Origin: Candidatus Ozemobacteraceae bacterium
GTDB lineage: Bacteria; Muiribacteriota; Ozemobacteria; Ozemobacterales; Ozemobacteraceae
Reading direction: 5' to 3'
Assembly (NCBI GenBank): GCA_035373905.1
Contig: DAOSOK010000009.1
Span: 68,915 to 132,914, forward strand
Length of the DNA stretch: 64,000 nucleotides
Shown in pieces: positions 18,366-27,666 of this stretch. The position numbers were made by a program, and so were the translations under genes. Each line of letters begins with the position of its first letter. The first letter of the stretch is position 1. A model generated the notes under the pieces. That model searched no databases. It saw only the letters and a list, made by a program, of their open reading frames with translations, and had not been told where the DNA came from.

Positions 18366-18738
18366 AGGCGCTCCCGTCGCTCGATGCCCCGGTCGCGCCG
18401 GAGCGGATGTCGAACACGTCGGCAAGGCCGTCTTCGGAGGGGATCGTTTTCCACGTATCGGTCTTTCCCGTGATGGGATCGGCGGGGATCGAGCGAATGT
18501 ATCCATCCCGGACGAGGGCGTCGAGACCTTCCGGCCAGGCGCCGCGGTCGCGATAATACTGGTCGAGCACCTTGCGCATGACGTGCAGATCCTCTTTCAG
18601 CGCGATCTCGCGGGTTTTCTGGATCGTCGAGCCGTACATGGGGGCAACGGTGAAATACAGAATGCCGATGATGGCGACGACCACGCTCATCTCGATGAGC
18701 GTGAAACCGCGCGCCCGCTTTCTCAGACAGCATCTCAT
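18352..18738 (-). CDS. Type II secretion/type IV pilus pseudopilin (GspG-like)
   Basis: 128 residues with a canonical class III signal: basic leader RKRARG, cleavage before Phe, and FTLIEMSVVVAIIGIL with Glu at mature position 5. The globular part reads LKEDLHVMRKVLDQYYRDRG and IPADPITGKTDTW, the GspG pattern. It starts with an ATGA overlap with the degenerate PilT gene upstream, so it is co-translated with the ATPases. No prepilin peptidase, secretin or PilC/GspF gene occurs in the window. Confidence 0.9.
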   Translation of the reverse strand: MRCCLRKRARGFTLIEMSVVVAIIGILYFTVAPMYGSTIQKTREIALKEDLHVMRKVLDQYYRDRGAWPEGLDALVRDGYIRSIPADPITGKTDTWKTIPSEDGLADVFDIRSGATGASSDGSAYAAW

Positions 18739-19775
18739 GCGCTCTTCACCCCGCGGTACATCGCCATGAACGCTTCGATGACCTCCTTGGGCATGCCGTC
18801 CCGAACGAGACCCCCGGCGCTCTGCTCGAACGTGATGCTGCCTTCTCCGGCACTTCGCATGTTCGGTTCAATCTGATTGACGCGCCCCTTCTGGAGAATG
18901 CCGCTGATGGTGGAGTTCGACACGAGCAATTCGTGAATCGGCTTGAGTTGTTTCTGCCCTGGATGCAGAAGAAGCGCCTGGGAACAGACGCCGAGCAGCC
19001 CGTTGGCCAGAACGTTGCCGATATAGGAACGATCGCTTTCCGGGAAGGCAAACAGAATTTTTTCGAGCGTGTTCTGGACGCCGAGCGTCTGCATCGACAG
19101 AATGACCAGGTGCCCCCCCGCGAGATAGTCCAAAATGCCGCGGTACGGCAGTTCGCGCTTGAGATCGCCGATCACGAGGGCATCCACATCCATCCGCTTG
19201 GCGAAGGTGAGGCCGGATTCGATGGACTGGAGATCCTTTCCAAACTGTCGCTGGGTGATGCGGGCCTTCTTCGACTCGAACGAAAACTCGATGGGATCTT
19301 CGATCAGCAGGATATGCGCGGGTCGCGTCTGATTGATTCTTTCGACGAACGCCCCGAGCGAGGTCGAGATCCCGGATCGGCATGGCCCCGCGAAGATGAA
19401 CAGTCCCGCTTTCGCCTGGGTCAACGGTTCGAGAGCCGCCGGAATGCCTATGTCGGCGAAACTCGGAACGGCTTTCCGGATGAGCTTGACGATCGCCATC
19501 GTTTCCGACTGCGCCTGGAAGAGAATCAAACGGTAGTTGCAGGGCGGGTTTCCGAAGAAGTTGCCTTCGAATGAGCGCTGCTGAGCGAACTTCGTCTGAT
19601 CGGCGGGCGTCAGACATTCCTTCACGATGCCGTTGATGTCCGCGCTCTGAACGGCAGGCATCGAGAGTTTGCGGAGAAACTTGTTCTGTCTGAAGAGCGG
19701 AGGGGAGCCGACTTTCAGATGAATCTCGGTTCCGCCCTGTTCCATGACCGTTGTCATCAGCTGTTTCAGTTCCAT
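18735..19775 (-). CDS. PilT-like ATPase paralogue with destroyed Walker A (predicted pseudo-ATPase)
   Basis: 346 residues, the same length and layout as PilT, starting with the EIHLKVGSPP N-terminal PAS-like segment. The Walker A position reads AGPCRSGISTS (about 129-139): the phosphate-binding Lys is Ile. The Walker B/catalytic segment reads ALVIGDLKRE instead of ILVGEMRD. The His box reads HLVILSMQT instead of HLVLATLHT. The Asp box LLIEDPIEF is kept. The full-length, uninterrupted frame and operon position argue that it is a maintained, non-hydrolysing subunit rather than a decaying gene. Confidence 0.88.
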   Translation of the reverse strand: MELKQLMTTVMEQGGTEIHLKVGSPPLFRQNKFLRKLSMPAVQSADINGIVKECLTPADQTKFAQQRSFEGNFFGNPPCNYRLILFQAQSETMAIVKLIRKAVPSFADIGIPAALEPLTQAKAGLFIFAGPCRSGISTSLGAFVERINQTRPAHILLIEDPIEFSFESKKARITQRQFGKDLQSIESGLTFAKRMDVDALVIGDLKRELPYRGILDYLAGGHLVILSMQTLGVQNTLEKILFAFPESDRSYIGNVLANGLLGVCSQALLLHPGQKQLKPIHELLVSNSTISGILQKGRVNQIEPNMRSAGEGSITFEQSAGGLVRDGMPKEVIEAFMAMYRGVKSA

Positions 19776-19782
19776 GACACCC

Positions 19783-20844
19783 TCACTTCCGCGTGAACCG
19801 GCCCGTCATCTCGTGCGGATCGTCTGCGTAGGCGATCGCCGTCTGGGGCGTTATCAGGTTTTTCTGGACCATCGAGGCCAGGTGGCGGTCGAAGGTCTGC
19901 ATGCCGGAAGCGTTGTCCTGTTCCTGGATCGTCCGGAGCATGACGAGATTTTCGTTTCTGATCAGGGTCTTGACCTGGGGAGTGTTCACGAGAATGTCGA
20001 AGGCGGCGGTTCGTCCGTGGTTATCGAACTTCGGCACCAGCTTTTGGCCGATGACCATGGAAACGTGCGTCGCCAGCTTTCCCTTGAGACCATCCCGCTC
20101 GGCCGCCTGCCGCGAATAGATGATCCGCTCGAGAATCTGCGAACAGCTCCCGCCGTCGGTCGCACCGATGACCATGCAGCCCGACTCGCACAGGAACAGG
20201 GCCTCGTCGAGCGCGTCGCTGTAGTTGAGCGAATCGGTGACCACCACGTCGGGATCGAGCCGGTATGCGGCGGACAGCCCGCTGTAAAAGTTCGGCACGT
20301 CGAGCGGGATCGCGCGCTGAATGAAGGTGGACCGGTCATCCTTGAACTTGATCTCGACCGGGTTCTCGACGGTGATGATGTTCTTTTCGAAGTGCGTGTT
20401 GATGAAATCGAGAAGCGAGGCGATCGTCGTCGTCTTTCCGTGCCCCGACGGACTTCCGACGATGACGAGACCGGACGTCTTTGCCAGCGATTTCTTGATC
20501 GGATCCGGCAGTCCGAGTTCGGCGAATTTCGGCGGCGTCATGGGGATGACGCGAATGGAGAGGGCGAACTTGCCGCGGTCGAAAAAGACGGAAAAACGGT
20601 ATCTGCCTTCGGTGCCGCGCTCCCATGCGTAGTTCACCTGACGATGCTTCCCGAGGATCTCCCGGGCGCGCGGAGAACTGGTGGCGAGGATGATCTTCTT
20701 CACGTCGTCTTCGGAAAATTCCGTGCCGACCATCTTCTGCAGAACGCCGTTCACCCGGATAAAGGGATTTTCACCGGGGTAGATGTGGAGATCGGACGCC
20801 TTGCTCGCGGCGATCTCGTTCAGGATCCTGTATAACGTTTCCAT
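19783..20844 (-). CDS. PilT-like ATPase paralogue with altered catalytic boxes
   Basis: 353 residues with SDLHIYPGENPFIRVNGVL at the N-terminus, clearly PilT-derived. Walker A is intact (SPSGHGKTTT, about 131-140) and the Asp box reads IITVENPVEI with the acidic pattern changed. The catalytic box GEMRD becomes TDSLN, and the His-box LATLHT becomes IGATDG. It may bind ATP but should hydrolyse it poorly, if at all. It lies seven bases upstream of the Walker-A-less paralogue. Confidence 0.88.
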   Translation of the reverse strand: METLYRILNEIAASKASDLHIYPGENPFIRVNGVLQKMVGTEFSEDDVKKIILATSSPRAREILGKHRQVNYAWERGTEGRYRFSVFFDRGKFALSIRVIPMTPPKFAELGLPDPIKKSLAKTSGLVIVGSPSGHGKTTTIASLLDFINTHFEKNIITVENPVEIKFKDDRSTFIQRAIPLDVPNFYSGLSAAYRLDPDVVVTDSLNYSDALDEALFLCESGCMVIGATDGGSCSQILERIIYSRQAAERDGLKGKLATHVSMVIGQKLVPKFDNHGRTAAFDILVNTPQVKTLIRNENLVMLRTIQEQDNASGMQTFDRHLASMVQKNLITPQTAIAYADDPHEMTGRFTRK

Positions 20845-20928
20845 TCCAGAGACCTCTCTCGGTCGAATGTCGGATCAGTCGTTCTCCCCTATCGGCAGGA
20901 AGCGACGAAACGTACACGGTCCTTCCGG

Positions 20929-23103
20929 TCAATCTTCGAGTTTCTGCAGAAGCTCTTCGACGTTGCGGAATACGCGGCTGTCGGGGGGAAGGCTTTTCTT
21001 CAGCTCCTTGAGGAGCCTGAGCGCAGAGGCGTGCTCCCTGACCGCGTAATACGAGAGGGCAAGGTGGTAGCAGGACGACAGGTCGCGGGCGTTCTCGCGG
21101 ATCGCCAGGTTCAGCGACTCGATCGCCTTCTGGTATTTCTTGAGGTGGAAGTAGGCAAGGCCCAGCGCGCCGTGAACCTGGCCAAGGGTTTTCCGGTCCT
21201 CGGCGGGGATGTGCTTGCGGATGCGCTCGTAGAGTTCGAGCAGGGGCGTCCACTGCTTCTTCCGGAAATAAATCTGTCCGAGCATCAGGGCCCCGGCGAC
21301 ATGGGACGGCGTTTTCTCCATGAGCGTCGTCAGGCAGGGCAACGCCTTGTCGGGCTCGTTCCGCTTGAAATGCACCTGCGCCAGGTTGTAGAGGGCTTCA
21401 GGATGCTGAGGGAAGGCGGCGGCGAACCGCTCGAAGAACGCCAGCGCATCGCCAAGCCGGCCGCTTTCCATGAGGGCAACGCCCTGGGAAAGAGAATCTA
21501 AACTTATCGATATATTCTGAGGCGCGCCGGGGGGCATGCCGAGGCCGGCGACGCCTTCCATATCTTTCGCGACTTCGACGGCGAGCGACTCGCGCAGGCG
21601 CGTCGAGTATTCGTCGACGTTCTTGATGAACGCTCCGATGTCTCCCGAGACGCGGATGAGGGGAAGGAGCTCGTCATCTCTCGTCTTCTCGCCAAGAAGG
21701 GACGCCAGCTCGGCGAAGACGGACAGGTCGCCATGGAGCAGCAGGGCGATGTAGAATTCGCGCATGTTTTCTTCGCTCGCGGCGCCGACGAACCGCTTGG
21801 CTTCGGCGATGGCCTCGCGGGCGTCGAGGTGGCCGAGGGCGGAGATCAGGCGCGGCAGGCCTTCCTCCGGCTCGGATTTGATCTTCTGCAAGATCAGCGG
21901 GACGCACGCGTTCGCATGACGCTCGACGAAGAAGGCGAGCATGCTTTCCCAGACCGGGGGGGCGGATTCGTCCTTGAACGCATCGAGCACCTGCTGAACG
22001 GGAAAGCCGGGCACCTTGCGGGCACAGTCGACGGCCTCGCGCCGCACCCACTGGTTCGGATCGCGAAGCAGAGGAACGATGCGGCTCTGGCCGACTTCGG
22101 TCTCAAGCGCGAGTACCGCCTTCAGGGCCATCTTGCGAACGACGTAGGCTTCGTCGGCAAGCAGGCGGTCGATGAGAGCGTCGCGGCCCTTGATGTGGAC
22201 CCGTGACAGCACGTAAGCCGCCGAACGCCTGGTCGGGATGTCGGTGCTCGCGAGCATCGCATCCACTTCCTCGATCACTTTCGTCTCGTCGGCCTTTGCG
22301 AGCGCGATGCAGACGTTGGCGCGGACGCGGTTGTTCGGATGGGAAAAGAACTTTTTCAGCTTGCGACGCATTTCGAGCGCGGGAATCTTCAGCATCGCGA
22401 TGGCCTCAACCGCATTCGCCTGGATGCGCGGATCGAACGACTCGAGGCCCTTCTCGAAGATGTGGAGCAGTTGCGGCTCCGCGAACGTGGCGAGGGAGGA
22501 GATCATGATGGCTTTCAGCCGCGGATCTCGGGCGATCTCGAACTGGCCGACCAGGGCCGGGATCGCTTCGGCTTCCTTGAGTCGCGACAGGATCTCGAGG
22601 ACGTTGATGACGATCCATTCGTCGGGGTCGGAAAGAAGCCTGCAGAGGCTCTGCGCCACGTCTCGGCCGCCGATGCGGTAGAGCGCCCAGGCGGCCTCGT
22701 AGCGAACCATGCGGTCCTCGTCGCGGAGAAGTTCCATGAGCTTCTTGCCGGCCATGGGATCGCCGATCACGCCGAGCACGCGGACGATCTCCTCTTTGAA
22801 GGGGTGTTCGGGATCGTCGAGAAGTTCGAGGAGGCGCTGAACCGGCGTGCTGTCGCGCAGGTGGCCGAGGGCCGTGATCGGCTCGATCCGTTCGGGCCAG
22901 CCGTCGAGGGCGTTGCACATGACGTCGAGAACGGCCGGGTCGCCGATCTTGCCGAGCGCAAGAAGCGCCTCGGTCTTCAGCTCTTCGGCGGCGCCGGGAC
23001 TCAGTACGGTCGCCGAGAGCCGCTCGGTCACGGGGCGAAACAGTCGTCGGGCGGCCTTGATGAAGCGGAAGGGTTCGATCTCGTGAAGGTCGGCCCCGGT
23101 CAT
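20929..23103 (-). CDS. HEAT-repeat plus TPR scaffold protein in the PilT cluster
   Basis: 724 residues, no signal peptide, so cytoplasmic. Residues about 1-500 are HEAT/PBS-lyase-type repeats (for example VRYEAAWALYRIGGRD, IQANAVEAIAMLKIPALEMR, VRANVCIALAKADET). A linker follows, then TPRs at about 540-720 (HPEALYNLAQVHFKRNEPDK, GALGLAYFHLKKYQKAIESL). The stop-side and start-side overlaps place it between the two canonical and the two degenerate PilT genes; the start overlaps the upstream pilT stop by four bases. It probably bridges partner proteins; the partner is not known. Confidence 0.85.
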   Translation of the reverse strand: MTGADLHEIEPFRFIKAARRLFRPVTERLSATVLSPGAAEELKTEALLALGKIGDPAVLDVMCNALDGWPERIEPITALGHLRDSTPVQRLLELLDDPEHPFKEEIVRVLGVIGDPMAGKKLMELLRDEDRMVRYEAAWALYRIGGRDVAQSLCRLLSDPDEWIVINVLEILSRLKEAEAIPALVGQFEIARDPRLKAIMISSLATFAEPQLLHIFEKGLESFDPRIQANAVEAIAMLKIPALEMRRKLKKFFSHPNNRVRANVCIALAKADETKVIEEVDAMLASTDIPTRRSAAYVLSRVHIKGRDALIDRLLADEAYVVRKMALKAVLALETEVGQSRIVPLLRDPNQWVRREAVDCARKVPGFPVQQVLDAFKDESAPPVWESMLAFFVERHANACVPLILQKIKSEPEEGLPRLISALGHLDAREAIAEAKRFVGAASEENMREFYIALLLHGDLSVFAELASLLGEKTRDDELLPLIRVSGDIGAFIKNVDEYSTRLRESLAVEVAKDMEGVAGLGMPPGAPQNISISLDSLSQGVALMESGRLGDALAFFERFAAAFPQHPEALYNLAQVHFKRNEPDKALPCLTTLMEKTPSHVAGALMLGQIYFRKKQWTPLLELYERIRKHIPAEDRKTLGQVHGALGLAYFHLKKYQKAIESLNLAIRENARDLSSCYHLALSYYAVREHASALRLLKELKKSLPPDSRVFRNVEELLQKLED

Positions 23104-24137
23104 TCCACGATCTCCTTGAGAATGGTGTTGATGATTTTCCCATCGACCCGTTCGTCGCGCATCAACTCGGCCAGGTTGTCGCGAAGGGTGACGCAGCCCT
23201 CCTTGCGGGCAAGCATCAGGGCCGAACGGAGCTGATTCGTCTTTTTTTCGCGGATCAGGTTGCGCATCGCCGAGTTGAGGATCATCAGTTCGTAGGCCAT
23301 AATGCGCTCGTTCTTCGACCGGCCCGGGATCAGGATCTGGGAGATCGTGCCGAGCAGGGACATCGAGAGCTGGGTCCTGATTTCCTCGTGCCGGTGGCCC
23401 GGGAAGACGTTGATGATGCGGTCGACCGTCTGGACGGCGCCGACGGTGTGCAGGGTCGCGAGAACGAGGTGGCCGGTTTCTGCGGCGGTCAGCACCATCT
23501 CGATCGTGTCGATGTCGCGCATCTCGCCGACGAGAATGACGTCGGGATCCTCGCGGAGCGCATGCATCAGGGCGACCTGGTATCCTGACGTCATCGAGCC
23601 GATTTCGCGCTGGGTGAAGATCGAGCGCTTCGGCGCATGGATGAACTCGATCGGGTCCTCGATCGTGATGATGTGCCGCGAGCTGGCCTTGTTGATCTCA
23701 TGCACGATCGCGGCGAGGGTGTGGGTCTTTCCCGAGTTGGCCGGGCCGGTGACGATGAACAGGCCGCGGGGCCGCTGGGCGATTTCCTTGAGCCGCACCG
23801 GCAGTTTGAGTCCGTCGATGCTCGGAACGCGGGTCGGAATGAACCGGAACGCCGCCGAGAGACAGCCGCGTTGCCGGAAGACGCAGACGCGCACTCTGAC
23901 GCGGTCGCGGTACGCGATCATGAAGTTGGCTTCCATCGTCTCGCGCAGAAACTCCTGTTGGCGCGTATCCATCAACGGGAGAACGAGGTTCGGCATTTCC
24001 TGGTGCGCGAGGGGTTCCTCCGAGAGCGGCACGAGCCGGCCGCCGATGCGCAGCACGGGGGGGCTGCCGGCCTTGAGGTGCAGGTCGGAGGCCTTGCGCG
24101 CGAGAGCCGTGTCGAAATATCGGTGAATACGCAACAT
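23100..24137 (-). CDS. pilT: Type IV pilus retraction ATPase PilT (canonical copy 2)
   Basis: 345 residues. The N-terminal domain begins ASDLHLKAGSPPVLRIGG. Walker A is GPANSGKTHT (131-140), the Asp box is IITIEDPIEF, Walker B/catalytic Glu is VILVGEMRD (Glu205) and the His box is HLVLATLHT. The C-terminal AIRNLIREGK-like PilT motif appears as AMRNLIREKK. All catalytic features are present, so an active hexameric motor is expected. It lies six bases after the first pilT and overlaps the HEAT/TPR gene. Confidence 0.95.
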   Translation of the reverse strand: MLRIHRYFDTALARKASDLHLKAGSPPVLRIGGRLVPLSEEPLAHQEMPNLVLPLMDTRQQEFLRETMEANFMIAYRDRVRVRVCVFRQRGCLSAAFRFIPTRVPSIDGLKLPVRLKEIAQRPRGLFIVTGPANSGKTHTLAAIVHEINKASSRHIITIEDPIEFIHAPKRSIFTQREIGSMTSGYQVALMHALREDPDVILVGEMRDIDTIEMVLTAAETGHLVLATLHTVGAVQTVDRIINVFPGHRHEEIRTQLSMSLLGTISQILIPGRSKNERIMAYELMILNSAMRNLIREKKTNQLRSALMLARKEGCVTLRDNLAELMRDERVDGKIINTILKEIVE

Positions 24138-24143
24138 CCGGCT

Positions 24144-25214
24144 CTACTCCTTTCCGCCAAGCAGTTTGCGCAGGGCGGCGGGGTTGGGCGCCGCGGCCAG
24201 CGCGTCCTCGGCACGGACCTTGTTTTGCCTGACGAGCGAGGCGAGCGACATTTCCAGCGTCGTCATGCCGAACTCCGAACCGGTTTCGAGGAACGACGGG
24301 ATCAGGTGGATCTTGCCCTCGCCGATCAGCGACCGGATCGCCGAGGTGTTGATCAGCACCTCGAACGCGGCGACCCGCCCGCCGTCGATCTTCGGCAGCA
24401 GCGTTTGGGAGACGACGCCGCGCAGGACCGTCGCGAGCTGGTGCAGGATCTGCCGTTGCTGGTTCTCGGGGAACACGTTGACGATGCGCTCGGCCGTCAG
24501 CACCGCCGACGTGGTGTGAAGCGTGGCCAGCACGAGTTTGCCGGTTTCGGCCGCGTTCAGGGTCAGCGCGATGGTTTTCGGTTCGCGCATCTCGCCGACG
24601 ACAACGATGTCGGGATCCTGGCGGAGGACGGTCAGCAGGCCCTCGTAAAAGCCCAGGCAGTCGCTTCCGACCTGGCGCTGGTTGAAGATCGAGAGGCCGT
24701 CTTCGAACTGGTATTCGATCGGATCCTCTATGGTGACGATGTGCCGGCGCGCCTGGGCGTTCACGTAGCTGAGGTAGCTGGCCAGGGTGGAGGTCTTGCC
24801 GGCACCGGTCGGGCCGGTGATGAGAATCAGGCCGTTGGGCTGTTCGATGAGCTTCTGTGCCGCCAGCGGCAGGCCGATCTCGTCGAAGCTCATCACCTTG
24901 AAGGGAATCACGCGAAACACGGCGCCGACGCCGTTGATGTCGCGATAGAGATTCACCCGGAACCGGCAGACGCCTTCGAGGGAGTAGGCGAAATCCAGTT
25001 CGTTCGTTTCGGCGAACTGCTTCGCCTGCGCTTCCGTCAGGATCGCCTCAAGAACCCGGGCGAACTCGTTCTTGGTAAACCTCGCAGCGGCGAGATGCTC
25101 GATGACCCCGTCGACGCGGATGGCGGGCGCCTGACCGACCTTCAGGTGCAGATCCGAACCCCGGCGCTCGAACGTCAGTTTCAACAGTTCATACAGACTT
25201 GTTCCGGCACTCAT
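24144..25214 (-). CDS. pilT: Type IV pilus retraction ATPase PilT (canonical copy 1)
   Basis: 356 residues, first gene of the minus-strand operon. SDLHLKVGQAPAIRVDG opens the N-terminal domain. Walker A is GPTGAGKTST (134-143), the Asp box IVTIEDPIEY, catalytic segment VVGEMRE (Glu208), His box LATLHT, and the PilT C-terminal motif appears as AIRSLIGEGK. All residues needed for hydrolysis are present. The ATG is only six bases after an extended -10 box and has no Shine-Dalgarno site, so the operon mRNA is probably leaderless. Confidence 0.95.
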   Translation of the reverse strand: MSAGTSLYELLKLTFERRGSDLHLKVGQAPAIRVDGVIEHLAAARFTKNEFARVLEAILTEAQAKQFAETNELDFAYSLEGVCRFRVNLYRDINGVGAVFRVIPFKVMSFDEIGLPLAAQKLIEQPNGLILITGPTGAGKTSTLASYLSYVNAQARRHIVTIEDPIEYQFEDGLSIFNQRQVGSDCLGFYEGLLTVLRQDPDIVVVGEMREPKTIALTLNAAETGKLVLATLHTTSAVLTAERIVNVFPENQQRQILHQLATVLRGVVSQTLLPKIDGGRVAAFEVLINTSAIRSLIGEGKIHLIPSFLETGSEFGMTTLEMSLASLVRQNKVRAEDALAAAPNPAALRKLLGGKE

Positions 25215-25220
25215 ATCCGA

Positions 25221-25229
25221 AGTATAGCA
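25221..25229 (-). promoter_or_regulatory. Extended -10 promoter of the PilT operon
   Basis: On the minus strand TGC-TATACT (-10 at 25221-25226), six bases before the ATG that ends at 25214. No good -35 is present, as is usual for extended -10 promoters. The mRNA start would coincide with the start codon. Confidence 0.55.
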
Positions 25230-25317
25230 CGAGTATCTCCGCGACTATGCAGGAAACGACCGCCATGATAAACTTTGCTCCGGTCGATCCCAAACCATTC
25301 ATACCAGGACAAATCCG

Positions 25318-27645
25318 ATGGCGAAGATCCAGCTCGAACAACTGCTCACCAGGCTCCGTCCCCTTCTCGCCACTCTGATCACCGGCTTCAAAACCGGCGA
25401 ATACCGGCTTCGCAGGGAAGCGGCGATCGCGCTTTCCAAGTTCAAGTGCGAGCGCGCGACGAACTTTCTGCTCGAGAATTTCGAGAGCGACAACATCCAG
25501 GACTTCATGGCGCTCGCTCTCGGAAACATCGAAAGCTCCCGGGCCATCTCCCTGCTGATGCAGGCGCTCAACGACTCACAGCAGGAAGTCCGTTTCAACG
25601 CCGCCCAGGCGCTCGGCATGATCAAGAGCCCGGAAGCCTTCAACGTGCTGATGGAGTCCCTGAACGAGTACGCCGACACCAATATCTCCGGCGGCGCGGC
25701 CACGAGCGGCGGCGGGAAGATTTTCTTCGAAGAGGAAGCCATCATCTCAGCCATCAACGCTTTGGGCAAGATCAAGAACAATCTATCGACACCGCTCCTG
25801 AAACGCATTCTCGCCCAGGACAAGAGCCCCCGCATTCGCGCCTCGATCATCATGGCCCTCGGCATGATGTCGAACGAACGCATGCTCCCGATCTTTCAGG
25901 CGGCCCTCCGCGACGAGGATTCGCGGGTGCGGGCGAATGCGATCGAAGCAATCGAAGGTCTCAAATCGAGTTCTATTGTTGGAATTATACAACCATACCT
26001 CGACGACCCGAACAACCGCGTGCGGGCGAACGTGGCGAAGGCCATCTGGAAGTTCGGCGACTTCGACGTTTCCGACACCCTCATCCAGATGCTGACGCAC
26101 GCCGACAAGCTGTATCGCGCCTCGGCCGCGTATGCGCTCGGCGAGATCCGCGACGTCCGCTTCATCCCGAAACTGGCCATGGCGCTTCGCGACGACGACG
26201 CCGACGTCCGGCGGAACGCGGCGAACGCCCTCAAGAAACTCCAGTCTCCCGACGCCGTCAAGTTGCTCACGCCGCTCCTGGACGACCCCAACTACGACGT
26301 GCGCGTACAGGTCGTCCAGGCGATCGTCCGCTGCTCCCCGTCGTCGATTCCCGAACTGCTCGTCCCGCGCCTCGAGAGCGAAGAGAACCCGATCGTCAAG
26401 GCGACTCTCATCAGCTGTATCGCGGAAACCTCCGATCAGCAGTATACCGAACTGCTGTTCAAGTTTCTCGAAGACCCCGACAGCCGCGTCGTCTCCAACA
26501 CGATCGAGGCCCTTCAGAAACTCAATAAATCGGCCCCGCCCCAGAAGCTCACCACCCTTCTCAAGCGCCTGCTGTCTCACGAGGACAACCGCATCAAGAC
26601 GAACGCCATCCGCGCCCTCTGGAGCTGGAACGAGTACAGCGTCCTCGACAACCTGCACCAGCTTCTGAACCACTCGGAACTCCGGCACCGCCAGTCGGCC
26701 ATGTATGTCCTCGGCGAAATCGGAACGGCCCTCAGCAACGACCCGTCCGTCACCACATCGGCGAACACGCTCATCGCGGAGCTTCTGGAGCCGGGGGCCG
26801 CGGAATCGGCCGCCGCCGTTCCGGCCCAGCTCGCCGACCCCCCCGCGCCGGAAGCCCCGCCGACCGTTCAGCCGCAGGCAAAACCGGCGCCGGCAGCGGA
26901 GCCGGCCCCTGCCCCACCCCAGACGGAGACTCCGGTTTCCGAACCGCCCGCCGAAACCTTCGACCAGGAGCTGGAGCAGGCTGCGAACGCCGTCAATGCC
27001 CGCGAATTCGAACAGGCGCTGGCAATTTACACTTCGATCATCGAGGCCCAGCCCGACAACTTCAAGGCGATTCTCGGCCTGGCGAACCTGCAGTACATCC
27101 GGAAAAACTTTGCCGACGCCGCGCCCCTGTATGAAAAAGCGCTGGCCCAGCAGCCCAACCTGGTCAAGGCGCATTACAACCTCGGAACGATCGCCTACTT
27201 CCAGAAGGACTTCCAGAAGGCCCGCGATCATCTCGTCAAGGCCCTGACCCTGTATCCGAAACTCCTCGGCGCCTATCTGATCCTCGCCCAGATCTTCCAG
27301 TTCGGCGGCCGCACCGAAGAGAGCATCAAGCTCCTGACCAAGGCCGTCGAACTCTCGCCCCGCAACCCCGTGCTGTTCCAGAAGCTCGCGATGCTCCACC
27401 TTCACGCGCGCAACTTCGACCAGGCCACGGAAGTCCTCACCCGCGCGATCTCGCTTTCCCCGCTCGACATCGAGTCGAACCTGCTTCTCGCCTACTGTCT
27501 GCAGGCGACGTCACGGTCGGCCGAGGCGTTCAAGGCCTTCGACGCGACGCTCAAAGCCTGCGCCCAGTCGCCGAACCAGGACGAATCGCTCAAGGCTCTC
27601 ATGCAGAGTTACCTGTTCGTGAAATCAACGCTCAAAGAGTCCTGA
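25318..27645 (+). CDS. HEAT-repeat plus TPR scaffold protein, divergent from the PilT operon
   Basis: 775 residues, cytoplasmic. HEAT repeats cover about 1-480 (for example YRLRREAAIALSKFKCERA, VRANVAKAIWKFGDFDVSDT, DVRRNAANALKKLQSPDAVK). A Pro/Ala/Glu-rich flexible linker spans about 505-545. TPRs run from about 550 to the end (FKAILGLANLQYIRKNFADA, HYNLGTIAYFQKDFQKARDH). It has the same HEAT-linker-TPR plan as the protein encoded inside the PilT operon, and the two genes are separated by a shared 103-base divergent control region, which suggests they work together. Confidence 0.85.
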   Translation: MAKIQLEQLLTRLRPLLATLITGFKTGEYRLRREAAIALSKFKCERATNFLLENFESDNIQDFMALALGNIESSRAISLLMQALNDSQQEVRFNAAQALGMIKSPEAFNVLMESLNEYADTNISGGAATSGGGKIFFEEEAIISAINALGKIKNNLSTPLLKRILAQDKSPRIRASIIMALGMMSNERMLPIFQAALRDEDSRVRANAIEAIEGLKSSSIVGIIQPYLDDPNNRVRANVAKAIWKFGDFDVSDTLIQMLTHADKLYRASAAYALGEIRDVRFIPKLAMALRDDDADVRRNAANALKKLQSPDAVKLLTPLLDDPNYDVRVQVVQAIVRCSPSSIPELLVPRLESEENPIVKATLISCIAETSDQQYTELLFKFLEDPDSRVVSNTIEALQKLNKSAPPQKLTTLLKRLLSHEDNRIKTNAIRALWSWNEYSVLDNLHQLLNHSELRHRQSAMYVLGEIGTALSNDPSVTTSANTLIAELLEPGAAESAAAVPAQLADPPAPEAPPTVQPQAKPAPAAEPAPAPPQTETPVSEPPAETFDQELEQAANAVNAREFEQALAIYTSIIEAQPDNFKAILGLANLQYIRKNFADAAPLYEKALAQQPNLVKAHYNLGTIAYFQKDFQKARDHLVKALTLYPKLLGAYLILAQIFQFGGRTEESIKLLTKAVELSPRNPVLFQKLAMLHLHARNFDQATEVLTRAISLSPLDIESNLLLAYCLQATSRSAEAFKAFDATLKACAQSPNQDESLKALMQSYLFVKSTLKES

Positions 27646-27666
27646 CCATCCTCAAGGAGAGATCCC

